From Zygaena filipendulae (lineage: Eukaryota > Arthropoda > Insecta > Lepidoptera > Zygaenidae): DNA of 64,000 bases. Below the pieces are notes generated by a model, which worked only from the letters and a program-made list of their open reading frames with translations, made no database searches and was not told the origin of the DNA. The stretch spans positions 1,736,001-1,800,000 of the forward strand of contig OU015665.1 in the NCBI GenBank assembly GCA_907165275.2, written 5' to 3'. Of the stretch, positions 1-10,631 are shown piece after piece. How positions within the stretch are numbered: position 1 is the first letter of the stretch; each line of letters starts with the position of its first letter. Made by a program: the position numbers and the translations under genes.

Positions 1-443
1 AACACTTCTATATCGTTCACGCCACAGTCTTTTGTAACAGCGGCATCGATGTACCAACTATTTTAAGGCTGGGCGTCCACTGCCGGAACGGCGCGGTATG
101 GGGGATTTTTTGGTAAGTCGTTCCTTATTTCAGGGAGTTCTAGCATTATGTTATGGCAACACTGTTATTTAATCTGTACCCTCATGGCCATTGAATAAAT
201 TAAAGTCTGTACCCCACAATCATTGGTGTGGTTGTGGGTATACTAGTGTCAGCACAGGAGAGCTTCAATGTAGTTACTCTGCTCGACTTAAGTGGTCGTA
301 AGAAGTGTTCTATTTCTATTGTATATATAGAATAGGTGCGATTGTAATAACTATTGTAATGAGAATAAAAGTATAGTTAACTCAAAGAGTTAGTTTCTTT
401 TCAAGATTTTTTATTATCAGTGAAAAAAAGGCTTGAGTAATTT
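1..443. other. No recognised feature
   Basis: AT-rich sequence without a convincing reading frame or terminal repeats. I see nothing I can name here. Confidence 0.5.
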
Positions 444-525
444 TACTTCGAAATGTCAATTTTATCTTTATCGTCTTTTACATTTTTTTTTACAATAATT
501 ATGATAAAATTGACATTTCGAAGTA
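444..525. repeat. Long perfect inverted repeat (hairpin)
   Basis: Two perfect 23-bp arms, 444-466 and 503-525, are reverse complements of each other and enclose a T-rich loop of about 36 bases. The arms begin with TACTTCGAAATGTC. This is the size and shape of a solo palindromic MITE or of the fused ends of an internally deleted element. No clear target duplication is visible. Confidence 0.75.
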
Positions 526-551
526 GTAACATATTAAAATAATAAGCCGAA

Positions 552-652
552 TTGACGACCGGTATCGCGAAGTCACTACACCTTTCCGCTAATCAAGAGG
601 CAAGAATTCAACTTCCGGTGGGGGTAGACTTTGTGTGACGAACGTGTTGGCG
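552..652 (+). mobile_element. Degraded tRNA-derived SINE fragment
   Basis: This stretch aligns by eye with the better-preserved SINE at 47165-47300. Shared blocks are CGCTAATC.AGAGG, then CCGGTG.GGGT, then CTTTGTGTGA.GAAC. The pol III A and B boxes are mutated beyond recognition, so this is a dead, old copy. Confidence 0.5.
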
Positions 653-676
653 TACTTAATCTATAGTGTCTATGTA

Positions 677-1261
677 AGGGGAGTCTCAGAATGTTTTTCG
701 TTTTTGAATTGGCCAGTATGCGCCAACCGCAGGTAGCAGGGGGAGGGGGGTGGTCTCAAACGCTTGGCTGACTTGTTAAGTTTGGCAGCCATGAATCTTT
801 TCGCGGGACACAGCGCGCGTTTTGCGTGCGAGCGTTTTATAAGAACAACGATTCCTACACTATTGTTCGTCGTCTCTACAGGACACATTTTGATATAACA
901 AGCTTAAAACATGTGCCAAGTGCCAATTTATTTAAGCATTGGGTGTGCAAGTTTGAAGAGACTGGGAATACAATGCCGGACGAATCATCATGGGCGCAAA
1001 AGGACATTAAGAATGAGTATGAACGTCGACCGCGTTCGCCAGTTTGTATGGACAACCCACGAAAATCGTTGAGATTGCGCGCAGCTTCGCTTGAGTTAAA
1101 TGAGTGTGATCAAGTGAATGGTGCACATTTGCAAACGGTTGTTTTTCTTAAATAAACTTCAAGAATTGCGCTTTAATTTAACAATAAATAAAACGAGTTT
1201 TAATTGATATTGTTGTTTTTTATTTAACATCTAAAAACGAAAAACATTCTGAGACACCCTT
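677..1261 (+). mobile_element. Tc1/mariner-like element, internally degraded
   Basis: The 585-bp element has imperfect 29-bp terminal inverted repeats (677-705 and 1233-1261) sharing GTCTCAGAATGTTTTTCG, and is bounded by TA dinucleotides at 675-676 and 1262-1263, as expected for the Tc1/mariner superfamily. The interior holds the start of a transposase reading frame (see 793-972) followed by unrelated or decayed sequence, with no DDE/D catalytic core. It is therefore non-autonomous. Superfamily assignment rests on the TA flanks, the terminal repeats and the helix-turn-helix remnant. Confidence 0.75.
793..972 (+). pseudogene. Transposase N-terminal helix-turn-helix remnant
   Basis: The frame runs through QRAFCVRAFYKNNDSY and then a segment ending WVCKFEETGNT. 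This is the pattern of the N-terminal helix-turn-helix found in many arthropod mariner/IS630-type transposases (family knowledge: hydrophobic-spaced helices, then W-x-x-x-F-E-E-T-G). No ATG starts the frame; the longer open frame from 826 begins at GTG and runs to 1155, but its second half does not resemble a transposase. It sits inside the terminal repeats of the 677-1261 element. A fossil fragment, not a working gene. Confidence 0.6.
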
Positions 1262-1272
1262 TATAAGAGCCT

Positions 1273-1435
1273 GCGCACACTATGCGACACGCGACTGCGA
1301 CAGCTCGACGACTAGACGCGACGACAGGCTGCGGCCTACAATTTTCATATATTTTGTTCAAAGCCCCGCACACTTGTATTGGCGTCAGAGTCGCGGAGTC
1401 GCAACGACAAGCTAGGAGAGTCGGAGCGCGGAGTC
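1273..1435 (+). repeat. Repeat fragment related to 49323-49815
   Basis: Begins GCGCACACTATGCGACACGC and continues with the same order of blocks seen at 49323-49480 (ACTAGACGCGAC, CCTACAATTTTCATATATTTT, GGCGTCAGAGTCGC, CAAGCTAGG). Only the left half of that element is present here; the right inverted end is missing. It directly abuts the mariner-like element. Confidence 0.7.
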
Positions 1436-2790
1436 TGATCAAAATGTTTACAAATTTTTGATGTGCATTTTTGTGATGAAAAAAACGGAGTTCAAACTTC
1501 CATATTGTATCCAAACTTAGACAACCTAGAGGAAAATTTTTTTAAATAAAAATTGACATGTTAATAAAATTCAAAATTCAAAATCTATTTATGACTTAGG
1601 AGTGGTTACAATCACTTGTAATCGTCAGCAGGTTCTTAGATAGATAAATTAAAAAGGTGATTAGATAAATTACCGTCAGTTCGGAATACGTCTTTCTACT
1701 GAGAAGAACTGACAAGAAACTCAGCAGGGCTGTCTTTATAATTTAGGTATAGCTCCGTTTTTTGTTAGGTACCTAAGTATCTTCAATGTAGAGACAGTTT
1801 TAGTATTAGTCGCCTCTAGAGATAGTTTTACTATTATGGTTATGTAAAATATACTACGACGAAGGAGTCTCCACAGAGATTAGAACGCTATTGAAATAGA
1901 ATTTTAATCAGACAAAGTGCTCAAAGGACGGAATACTTAGATAAGATAAACTACACTTCCAAACGACTGAAAGAAACCCTCTTATATACCTCTATTTGTG
2001 GGTTTAAAAGCATGAAAAAAAAAACGTTCTATGTGGACACTAAATTCAAATATCAAGCTTCAAAACTGTATTAAAAACTTTTGTGTTCATCATACATATT
2101 TAAGTTTCAGTGCACAAAACCTATTTGTGCGAAATCGCTTGATTCCGATGTCCGGGATTGTATTGTAATATTGTTGTTTTATTAGAATTGATTCTACAAA
2201 TGACAAATTAACCGTATTTCATTTGCTAGTGGAGCTGATATGTCTGCCGCCATCCCGTAATGGGGTTGAATTTGTAATTTATAAGCAACTACAGCCAGAA
2301 AAGACATTTGTTCAAAGTAATTAGCCAGAAAATACCATTTATTCTATGTAATTAGACAAGCCTAAGGTCGTCAGGTAGGGGACCACAGAGGAAATAATAC
2401 ACTAAATAGAGAGGCAATTTAAGCTGAGGCACAGGAGCGCCACGGGAAAATGCTCATACTTTCCCAAAACTTTTCATATTTTGTACAATATTCCACGAAC
2501 ATTCAATTTGATAAACAGCATATTAAGTAAACATCAAAATGAAAAGCTTTTAATACATTTCGTAAATATCTTTTTGTGTGAAATTTATCCGGCGACATTG
2601 TTTATCATCTATGTTACCTGCAGGAATTCTGAAAGTATTATTAGAAAGCACCAGTGTCAGTGTGTGTACATTTTTGGTCAATATTTAATGCCTATTGGCT
2701 ATTGCAATTCAATGTCTGTCAGAAGTGTCAGGAGTGTATACGTATTTCTGCGGCTAACTGACTGTACCTACCTGCCTGAATTCTTGCATT
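1436..2790. other. No recognised feature
   Basis: About 1.3 kb of AT-rich sequence. The open frame at 2481-2852 has no recognisable domain and ends in low-complexity CA-rich DNA, so I do not call it a gene. Confidence 0.45.
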
Positions 2791-2794
2791 CTCA

Positions 2795-2930
2795 TTCACA
2801 CACGCGCAAACACACACATTTACTTACGTGCACATTCTCGCTGCTGAAATAAATTATTTTCTTCTTCTTCTTCTTCTTCTCACATACACACGCATGCACA
2901 CACATACACACACATACACATTTCGAAACT
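2795..2930. repeat. CA-rich and (CTT)n microsatellite tract
   Basis: CA-rich DNA at 2796-2825 is followed by AAATAAATTATTTT, a (CTT)n run near 2860-2880, then a longer CA/TACA tract to about 2930. A polyadenylation-like AATAAA just before a triplet tail is the usual look of a 5'-truncated LINE 3' end in Lepidoptera, which may be the origin of the CTT run. Confidence 0.7.
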
Positions 2931-3038
2931 CTTTCACACGTTTTGCCAAATAAATAGATACAACAACGAATAACCAAAATATGTAATAAAATCTTTACTT
3001 TCGGAATGTGTATTCTGTTAAATTCAAATTAGTTATGA

Positions 3039-3086
3039 GGAGCGGAGTCCCCTGGCACAGGCATATTTCTGCCTAAAAGGAGGCTC
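3039..3086 (+). repeat. Stem-loop of LINE 3'-end type
   Basis: GGAGC..GGAGTCCCC is complemented by AGGAGGCTCC across an inner AGGCA/TGCCT stem. A hairpin of this kind is common near the 3' end of lepidopteran non-LTR retrotransposons. No coding part of the element is visible next to it, so it is reported as a probable 3' UTR scrap only. Confidence 0.4.
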
Positions 3087-3230
3087 CAGCTATTTATTTA
3101 GTTATAAGTTTACATTGTGAAAGTAATAAATAATTTTGAATTTTCAAATTTTGGACTTCATGTTTTTGGAGCGGGCGGCGACTATGAATTTGACCACTGT
3201 GAGGACCGTAAAAAAAAGATGGAGACTTAC

Positions 3231-3388
3231 ATCCACATAGTTCTCGGAGACGAATCGTTGGACCAACGCTGTTTTCCCGCACTGCGTGTCACCGACCAGC
3301 ACCACTTTGATTTCCTCCTCGGCGGTGGGCGTGCTCGCGCCGGTGTCGTTTACTTTCTTTCCGGACCACATCACTGCTTCTATTTTAT
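3231..3388 (-). CDS. Exon of a Rho/Rnd-like small GTPase (partial gene)
   Basis: Read on the minus strand, a strong acceptor (pyrimidine tract then CCACAG, ending at 3389) opens the exon at 3388, and a perfect donor GTAAGT (3230-3225) closes it after 3231. The exon encodes a short Thr/Glu-containing leader, then beta-1 and the P-loop: KVVLVGDTQCGKTALVQRF, i.e. G-x4-GKT, the GTP phosphate-binding loop of Ras-superfamily GTPases. The GD-(T/S)-QCGKTAL version resembles Rnd/Rho-family proteins, which act in actin control at membranes. An ATG at 3371 could be the start, making 3388-3372 5' UTR; alternatively the exon is internal. Switch I, switch II and the C-terminal exons should lie to the left (lower coordinates) but I could not find them before position 1. 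The gene therefore probably extends beyond the window. Confidence 0.65.
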
Positions 3389-3391
3389 CTG

Positions 3392-4731
3392 TGGAAGACA
3401 GGAAATAACGTTCAGCGTGGATATCTCTCGATATTGGCGTAGCTATAGGCACTTCATCTAGGGGGGCGGGGGAGTTTCTAGGGTAGCCAGTAATAGTAAT
3501 TATTTCAAAACACATAAATATATACTAAGCTATCACTATATTCTTATTTTACACTTATAAACCTATACGTATATCCTTTGCACCAACCCTGAGTTCCTTT
3601 CTTTCTGCTACTAAGCGTTTCCAGTTTAAAAAAGTTATTGTAAACATATTTTATGTTTATATTTTTTAATTTTATAAGACAATTGGGTGCTATCGATGAT
3701 AAATATGAAGATTTGATTTGACCAGAAACCAAACCAAATTCTTACGATTAGGTCCTGTAGTAGGATATAGGATACTTTTCCTTTATTCATAGTTCCCGAG
3801 GTTATCTCAGAACTCAAGCTGGTGACGTTGTATCCAACCACTAAGATTTAAGCATTAATTAATAAAAAGAGTTCCCTATGAAGTGGCTAATTAACTGGAA
3901 CCAATAATATTATTCAAATGTACAGTTGATACAAAGATATTTCTCATGGAAATACTTCACTCGTATCTCTCAATTGCAGGTTGGGGTTGCCTTATTTTTT
4001 TACTGGCGAATTAGGGATAAAGTGCCCGAGATAAGGGAAGAAATGGTTATAAAAATTGGACATTCGCAGTTTGTCACGTTTAATATAAAAAGTTGTTATA
4101 GCATCACTTTACGCGATGGAGCCCCGGATGGGGGGATGTTATCCGCCATTTTATGATCATAGTACGATTTTATAAAAGGTGTGCATTACCTTACTGCGTT
4201 TTTTTCTTTTTCTTCTTATGGACTTTCGCATATCATAATGCTTTTATTTGAAACTACTTTCAAGTAAAGTAAGGCAAATGTATTTTTATTAGCATCTTTT
4301 TACGGTTGAAATTTAAATTTATGGTGGTTATAGATCGCTAAATCTTTCTCGGATCTCAACGGACACCGAACGAATCAGCTAGAAACATCATAATATCTTC
4401 ATTTGCATATAAAAAACCGTCACTGCGAAACTGATTATCCAAATACAGCACCGTAAAACACAAAAAACCCACGAAAAATAAATTACGGAACTTCTTCGAT
4501 CCCCGCCAAAAACTCCTGTTGCGTTTTATGTAATGTTGTGACTTTTTTGATCATTTACGCCACGGAAAAGATATAACGGGCATTAACTCAGTCTAGTATG
4601 GAAACAGACGACTACGTTATATTTTATTTTATTCCGGTACCGGCTGCAAGCCAGCGCCGCCTCACGTAATCAGTTATGTGAAGAAGCATTACCTATGTTG
4701 AGCCGGGAGCTTTTTGTTGACAATAATAAAT
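3392..4731. other. Probable intron or upstream region of the GTPase gene; nothing else recognised
   Basis: If the exon at 3231-3388 is internal or has an upstream 5' UTR exon, this region is intronic. Small open frames in it (for example 3926-4156) show no domain. Confidence 0.4.
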
Positions 4732-4735
4732 AATT

Positions 4736-4952
4736 GGACAAAGAAAAGCAATAAAGAAATTTTAAATAAGTCGTGTTTTGAAAATTACAGCGCCATTTTT
4801 TGTCGACATTGTTTTATGTTCATCATTTGTTGGTATTTAAAATTTATTTATTTATTGTGTTTACCACAATAAATAAATAAATAAACACAAAAACGGTTTA
4901 TAATTATTACTCTCAATAAAGCGTTCTGTAACAACAACTTAATTTTGCGTCC
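4736..4952 (+). mobile_element. MITE, 4-bp-TSD family, copy 1 (diverged)
   Basis: The ends GGAC..AAAGCAATA and GCGTCC are flanked by identical AATT (4732-4735 and 4953-4956). The internal order (ACGATTT-like block, GCGCCATTTTTTGTC, TCAATAAA.CGTTCTG.AACA) matches the copies at 6058, 18751 and 28930. It also carries a private hairpin with perfect 17-bp arms at 4843-4859 and 4865-4881 made of TTTA repeats. It is the most diverged copy in the window. Confidence 0.75.
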
Positions 4953-4956
4953 AATT

Positions 4957-6053
4957 ATAGGTAGTTATGCATTTATCTTTATCTTAGGCAATGGGGTGGG
5001 CAAGCAAAGCCTCGGCACCTCGACCCTTGGGATCTTTTGTACCATCCCCATCCTATGCTCCTCCCTCTACTCCCTGAAAACCTCGGCGGTGAAGGCTAGT
5101 GTGCAGTGGAGGGGTAAGAGCCTAAAGTCCTCTGGTTCTGGGGTTCATTTAACAAACTCGTATTTTGTAGACAAATTAATTTTGGCTCTTTTTTCTTTCC
5201 TTTGCTCATATCCGTGGTGTATCTGCCCCGTCTACATTGCTTCTCTGGCTGATATTTATAATTTTCTCTGTGATCTACTCAAACCTAAAGCATTAAAAAG
5301 ATTCGATCTGCTATTCCATATAGGTAGGCATATAAGTACATAACAATGCTAACACTCCCGTAACAGTAGTCATATTTTAAAAACCACATAGACTACTCCA
5401 GTTATAGAATCATAATAGTCGGTGTTGCAGTAAAAAAAACTAAGCACATAATTATTATAAACATTCTAGGAAAACAAAGAAATTTCCCTTTTTTGAAGTC
5501 GGCCAATGAAGTTTTAAATTATAAATCAAGAAGTCGCTCCAGGAATAACTGAAATCAAGTTGGATTTGAACTTACAACACCACGAGTTGGAAATTTTCTC
5601 AAACTCCTAGCACCATAGGTACCTAATATTTTCACTTCGGCAGCTATGGAAACCAAGTTTTCGTTAGTGGTTTTGGATGCGATTTTTTTATTTCTTGTAC
5701 GAAAGTGGTTTCGATAGAGGAATTTATTTTTACTTTCTCGTAACCAAGTTTCGCTAGAAGAATTTATCCTTCCTCATACGGTTCAGAAAATCTTTAAAAG
5801 TAGGCACCAATAAACTCCTTTCTTTTTTTTCTTCTTTCTTTCAAACAGTGTGCTGAGTCAAAAATAACTTCATTTTTGATCTTTTGTAAAAAAATTTCGA
5901 AGCCTCTGACAGTTTTTCTTTTTTTTTTTCTTTTCTGTATAAAAAACTGCTGTTTCACCAGCTGTTTTTGACTTTAGCGCTCACGAGTAACTCGTAAAAT
6001 TTTACTACAAATTGTGCCTAATATCTTTAATATTATCATTCGAAGAAATGTCC
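4957..6053. other. No recognised feature
   Basis: A 132-codon open frame at 4945-5343 starts inside the MITE and has no recognisable domain; it is hydrophobic and probably fortuitous. The remainder is AT-rich with T-homopolymers near 5820-5930. Confidence 0.45.
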
Positions 6054-6057
6054 ATTT

Positions 6058-6292
6058 GGACATAGATAAGCAATAGTGTGTTAACCCACAGTGGAGAAAT
6101 TTTGAGTAAATCCTGTTTTAAAATTATAGAGCCATCTTCTGTCAACATTTTTTATGGTCAATATTTAGTTACATACTTAAAAAATGTAATAATGTAAACA
6201 CATAATTAAAAAACGTTCCCCAACTCTCAATAAATCGTTCTGAATAGGTAACTTAATTTTGTGGGTTAACATGTTATTGCTTATCTACGTCC
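6058..6292 (-). mobile_element. MITE, 4-bp-TSD family, copy 2
   Basis: 235 bp, flanked by ATTT on both sides (6054-6057 and 6293-6296). Ends are GGACATAGATAAGCAATA and TATTGCTTATCTACGTCC. It is inverted relative to the copies at 18751 and 28930 and matches them along its whole length. Confidence 0.88.
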
Positions 6293-6599
6293 ATTTATAA
6301 TATTAGCCAGGATTTTCTCAACATTTTTAGTTTAGTTTAGCTTTTTTTATTGTTGTAGTAGGTACTAGGTAATATTGGTACGGATCGAAGCAGATGCCTT
6401 CGACTCGTGCTCTACGAATCTTGCGTGACGCGGTAATTTCGTCGATTTCATACCGCAATAAAATTGAAATATCTCTTCCGAGTACAGTTTTATCTTTTAT
6501 GGGGCATTAAAATTGCTAAAGAAATAATTGTGTTGTGATCGTCATAACTTTTAGTGCATTGCAGTTCTTTTTAATTAATATTTTTTGTTAATATTTATT

Positions 6600-6870
6600 T
6601 AGCTTTTCACATTATGCATATGAAAATGAAAGTATATAATGTGGTACCTACCTACTTAAATAAAAACACAATTATTTTAATTTTTATGTCTGTCTGTCTG
6701 TTTGTTCCTACTGATCTCTGAAACGGCTGGACTGATTTTAACGGGACTTTTACTGGCAGATAGCTGGTGTAATAAGGAGTAAGTTACTACTTATATTTTA
6801 GAAAAAAAAAAATAGGTAGTTCGTGCACAAATTCCGAACTCACGCGGGTGAAACTGCGGGGCACAGTTAG
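6600..6870 (+). mobile_element. Helitron-type non-autonomous element
   Basis: Its internal blocks (a TCTG tract, ACGGCTGGACTGATTTTAAC, ATAAGGAGTAA) match the elements at 8121-8442 and 48563-48870. The 3' end has CGCGGGTGAAACTGCGGGG followed by CACAGTTAG, a mutated CTAG. The 5' boundary is approximate. Confidence 0.7.
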
Positions 6871-7344
6871 TGTGTATATAAAATAACTAAAGTCAAAAGA
6901 AAATTTGTAATATTATGACCATTATTGAATAACCTCTACTGTCTGATTGGGAACTTTTTGTTGTAAATACCTACGTATTACAAGTTTGCAATTTGTTCGC
7001 GGATTTCTAAAAGTTGGTACAATTAATAAACATCTGTCGATAGAATGAACTCGTTGCGCTGTACCGGTCCATTGTACGGCGCCGCGCGCCTTTAGTTCAC
7101 TAATCGAAGTAGAAATCCAATTTCACTATATATTTTTGTTTCAATGGCGTAGGTCCTGTACACTTTAACAATGACTATTGTTTCAAAATGTTTCCGTTTA
7201 TAAATTAAATTACGCTGCTACTATATGTACAGGTAGGTAGGTACTAAGTATTGTTTTCTTTCAGAATTTTTTAACAGTTTGCGTTCAATCGAAAACAATT
7301 GAAACATTTCAGCAAACAGAGGTAAAATTATTTATAATAATGAA

Positions 7345-7693
7345 ATTATACAACGTGTTAATGAATTGACTAAAAACCTGATACACCCCACTAAAGAAAA
7401 TAAACATTAAAATAATTAAAATATAAATTATGTCGAAAAAATTAATAGCCTAAAAGTTATTCAACATTAGTTTGGAGGTGACCTATCTCTACGTAATTTC
7501 AAGTGCTACGCCCCCGCCTACGTGTCAATGACCGATACGATTTTTTTACTACGGGCGGCGTACGAGTTGAATATTGTATTATAAATAATAATTTAGACAT
7601 TTGCTAACAAAAATGTAAAAACATCGATTCGGAAGTCAATTCTGTACAATCTGCTTTCCAGTTTTCAGTCAATTCAATAACACGTTGTATAAT
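7345..7693. mobile_element. TIR element (about 349 bp), copy 1
   Basis: Inverted ends read ATTATACAACGTGTTAATGA (left) and, reverse-complemented, ATTATACAACGTGTTATTGA (right), and pairing extends to about 30 bp. The interior (GTTATTCAACATTAGTTTGG, GTGTCAATGACCGAT.CGATTTTTT) recurs at 61153-61440. There is no coding capacity; superfamily unknown. Confidence 0.75.
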
Positions 7694-8120
7694 TATAATA
7701 TTATTTATTTTATTTATTTAAATTTTTCCACCACTTAATTTACCTACTCTTTTTTTGTGCAATAAAGAATAAAGAAAAAAAAAAATTAAAATCACCACAA
7801 AGTGCATGAATAATATCCAACGTCGTACTTTACTAGTTTGCACAAGTTTAATAACCAGTTTATAGCAACTTTAAGCCCACATGGTTGAAGTTGCGTGAAC
7901 TAGATCAATCACCAACTACACCGAATGAGGTTTCCTGCTCCAATTTTAGTTCCTCGCACATGTTAACTTTCTAATAAAGCCTAGGCCGCTGCTGCTACGC
8001 TCTACTCTTTTTTCCCCGAGCTTTTTTCATTGAAGTTTGATTATTTATTGGAAACTAACCATGGGCTGTGGTTCCACTCGCCTCCGTTGCACCCATAGAT
8101 ATCTTCACGCTTTCAAATTA
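7694..8120. other. Spacer with a possible retroposon tail
   Basis: TTTATTT repeats and a GTGCAATAAAGAATAAAG followed by an A-run at about 7757-7785 look like a retroposon 3' tail. Nothing else recognised. Confidence 0.35.
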
Positions 8121-8442
8121 ACTATACGTATAAATAAAATTTAAGTGTCTGTTTGTAATTCCAAATTAAGAGCTTTTCACTAAATGCAATATTATGGAAG
8201 TAGGTATATATACGGTAATTACACAAAATTATTGAAATTTTTGTGTCTGTCTGTCTTTTCTGGCTAATCCAGTCTGGTCCTTGTTCCGGCTAATCTCTGA
8301 AACGGCAGGACCGATTTTAACGGACTTTCACTGACAGATAGCTGATGTTATAAGGAGTAACTTCGGCTACATTTTTTTAGAAAAAAATAGTTCCTGCGGA
8401 AATTCCGAAACTCACGCGGGTGAAACCGCCGGGCACAGCTAG
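8121..8442 (+). mobile_element. Helitron-type non-autonomous element
   Basis: Starts with a degenerate ACTATACGTATAAATAAAA (canonical copies begin TCTATAC) and ends with hairpin CGCGG-gtgaaa-CCGCC, GGGCACAG and CTAG followed by T. It is the most complete plus-strand copy of the subfamily that carries TCTGTCTGTC and ATAAGGAGTAA. Confidence 0.8.
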
Positions 8443-9529
8443 TATTACATATATTTCCGTAAGCAAATTACAATGTCAATGTTTTAAGATAAATTACAAG
8501 CAAGGGATTTGCCTGCGGGAATTGCCAAAATAAGGTTTTTATCGATTTTACGTAGGTAATTAGCGTGCAACCATATTAAAACAGAGACAAATAGGACAGA
8601 TCGAAAGACTTCGACGACCACGACGAAAAAAGGACTATATTCTTTTATATGTCTGTATTTAAAGTTAAGCTTTTTACTTTAGTATAAAAAAAATAACAAA
8701 TATAGAAATAAGTCTAATAGAAAGAGAGACATCAAGAAAGATAAGAGAAAAAAGCGTCAAATCAAATAATACTATTGTATACTATAATATTTAAAAATAT
8801 TATTTCCAATATTCAGCAAGATCCCAAAGTTTTATGCTGCAATATTTTTAATTTATTTGATGGTTCACATAAACAGCAACTGTGCTCAGCGAACGTTGTT
8901 AAAGAGTGGCCCGAATCAATACTCCAATGAAGGCAATAAAAGAGAAGCAGTATCGGTAGAAATTTTATTGGCTTTCAGACCCGGACGTAGTCTATTGAAA
9001 TGCGCCGAACTCGTACTCAGAATTCGCTGAAAGACCATTAACGACCATTTACTTACAGTCTTTGATCTTTTTAATATAATAAAACAGTTTGTTTGTTCGT
9101 TTGTTTGTTCAATGCGGCGCAACGGAGCAATAGATCGAAAGTAATTGTATAAATTTTGTTAGTCAAGGTTTTTGCAGAAATCATAGATTTTGGGGGCTAA
9201 CTTTTCTTCTTCTTTTTTATTAAATGGCAACTTTTAAGTAATTGTGCCAATGACAATGTGTGACTTGATAGACAAAGCAACGCGATTGAATTTAAAAAAA
9301 AACCGATATATTTTGAAATCATGAGATTTCCAAAATAAAATAATGAACTAAGCAATTAAAAAATATTTACACATCTAACTACTATAATCAACAATATACA
9401 ACCAACAACTTTATAAATTCTACAAAAAAAATAAGCAGGTATCTATACTAGTATTTGCCAAAAAATAGCTAACTGAAAAATTTTACTATCGCATAAGAAT
9501 TTTCCAACTCTTGAAAATTATTTGGGTCT
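8443..9529. other. No recognised feature
   Basis: AT-rich. A 68-codon minus-strand frame near 8916-9122 overlaps a (TTTG)n stretch and has no domain. Confidence 0.45.
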
Positions 9530-9725
9530 GATTCCGATTTTGATTTGACAGTAAATTAAAATCGTATTTTGTCTAAAAATGACGTCTGACAAGTCAATAA
9601 AAATCCGTTGTTTTTGTTGAGAATTTCAAAAACGATAAAGACGCCGGACGCGATCTCAAAGCTTCAAAAGTAGAAATTTTTTATTTTGTTTCGATCTCAT
9701 TTCGATTCGAGGTCCATTTGATCCG
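9530..9725 (+). repeat. Dispersed repeat, paired with 34205-34440
   Basis: This block is the reverse complement, with substitutions, of 34205-34440. Shared landmarks include GATTCCGATTTTGATTTGAC, ATGACGTC.GACAAGTCAATA and TTTCGATTCGAG. Terminal inverted repeats are weak, so the class is unknown. Confidence 0.6.
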
Positions 9726-9830
9726 AACTTGATTGCGTCAAGAGTATATTTTAAGTGAATTATATTATGTAGTGCGATTCTATTTGTTTTATGTAGTTTG
9801 TAGTGTTTTATGTAGTTCTATTTGTTTCTC

Positions 9831-10043
9831 GCGATAATTTCGGAGTTCCCGCGGAATTGTTCCATACAAACTTTGCCCCCCCCTTTCACCCCCTTAGCGG
9901 TTGAATTTTCAAAAATCCTTTCTTATCGGATGCCTCAGTCATACAAAGAACACACCCTCTAAGTTTTAGGTCTCTACGATCAGCGGTTTAGGCTGTGCGT
10001 TGATCCGTCAGTGATTCAGAACAAAGCATTTTACATGTATAGA
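9831..10043 (-). mobile_element. Helitron-type element, CAAAGCATTTTA subfamily, 3'-truncated
   Basis: Read on the minus strand it begins TCTATACATGTAAAATGC and carries TGACGGATCAACGCACAGCC and GATAAGAAAGGATTTTTGAAA, as at 13720, 55211 and 60286. The final hairpin and CTAG are missing. Confidence 0.75.
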
Positions 10044-10433
10044 GATTTAAGTGAGCTTTATTCTTTAAGGGCCTATAGGAGGCTAGAACTGCCCCACCTC
10101 TCACTTTTGAACCTGTATATCAATAAAAGTATTCAATCAATAATATTGAAAAAAATATATAGTAAAGTTAAGGATATACACTAAGTCCTATGTGATGTTA
10201 AAACACGATTACTAAAAATTTTCTCGATAGAAAAAAATCACAAACTTCCCTCTGATTTATACAAATAAACCGCAGAAGTCAATGAATCATTTATCCATAC
10301 TAATTAAACTTTGTATAGAAACTCAACATAATACAATACGTGTACTATGTGATCTCAATTGAAAATTATGTTTTTTTGTTTTTTGTTAGAAATTAAATTC
10401 TGATATATTGCGAGTTCACCGCGTTCACCGCTT

Positions 10434-10625
10434 GAATTCAGTCGCGCTCCGGCATTCGAAAGGGGAACCCGCGTCGCCTGTCGTCTCTTACACCGACTTA
10501 TCACCTAAGAAATTAAAAGTGCAGTGAAATGGGAAATAATCGGAACAAGAAAAAAAAAGACGGAATTGGAGAATAGACTCAAATATAACTCAAATTATAA
10601 CTCAAATGTCGTAATTACACAGAGG
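10434..10625 (+). promoter_or_regulatory. Possible promoter and first (non-coding) exon
   Basis: A GC-richer island in AT-rich surroundings contains TTCAGTCG, an arthropod-type initiator (TCAGT) near 10439, and ends in CAGAG|GTGAGT, a good splice donor at 10626. The ATG at 10529 opens only a 15-codon frame (starts MGNNRNKKKK), so as read the exon would be 5' UTR with a short upstream ORF. No downstream exon was identified, and Tom40-like at 11834 has its own initiator. Speculative. Confidence 0.3.
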
Positions 10626-10631
10626 TGAGTC

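Noticed and set aside
2792..2977. Minus-strand Cys/Val-rich protein
   Set aside because: It is a translation of CA and CTT microsatellites.
4945..5343. 132-codon hydrophobic protein
   Set aside because: It starts at a non-ATG codon inside a MITE end, lacks a domain, and has no promoter or splice support.
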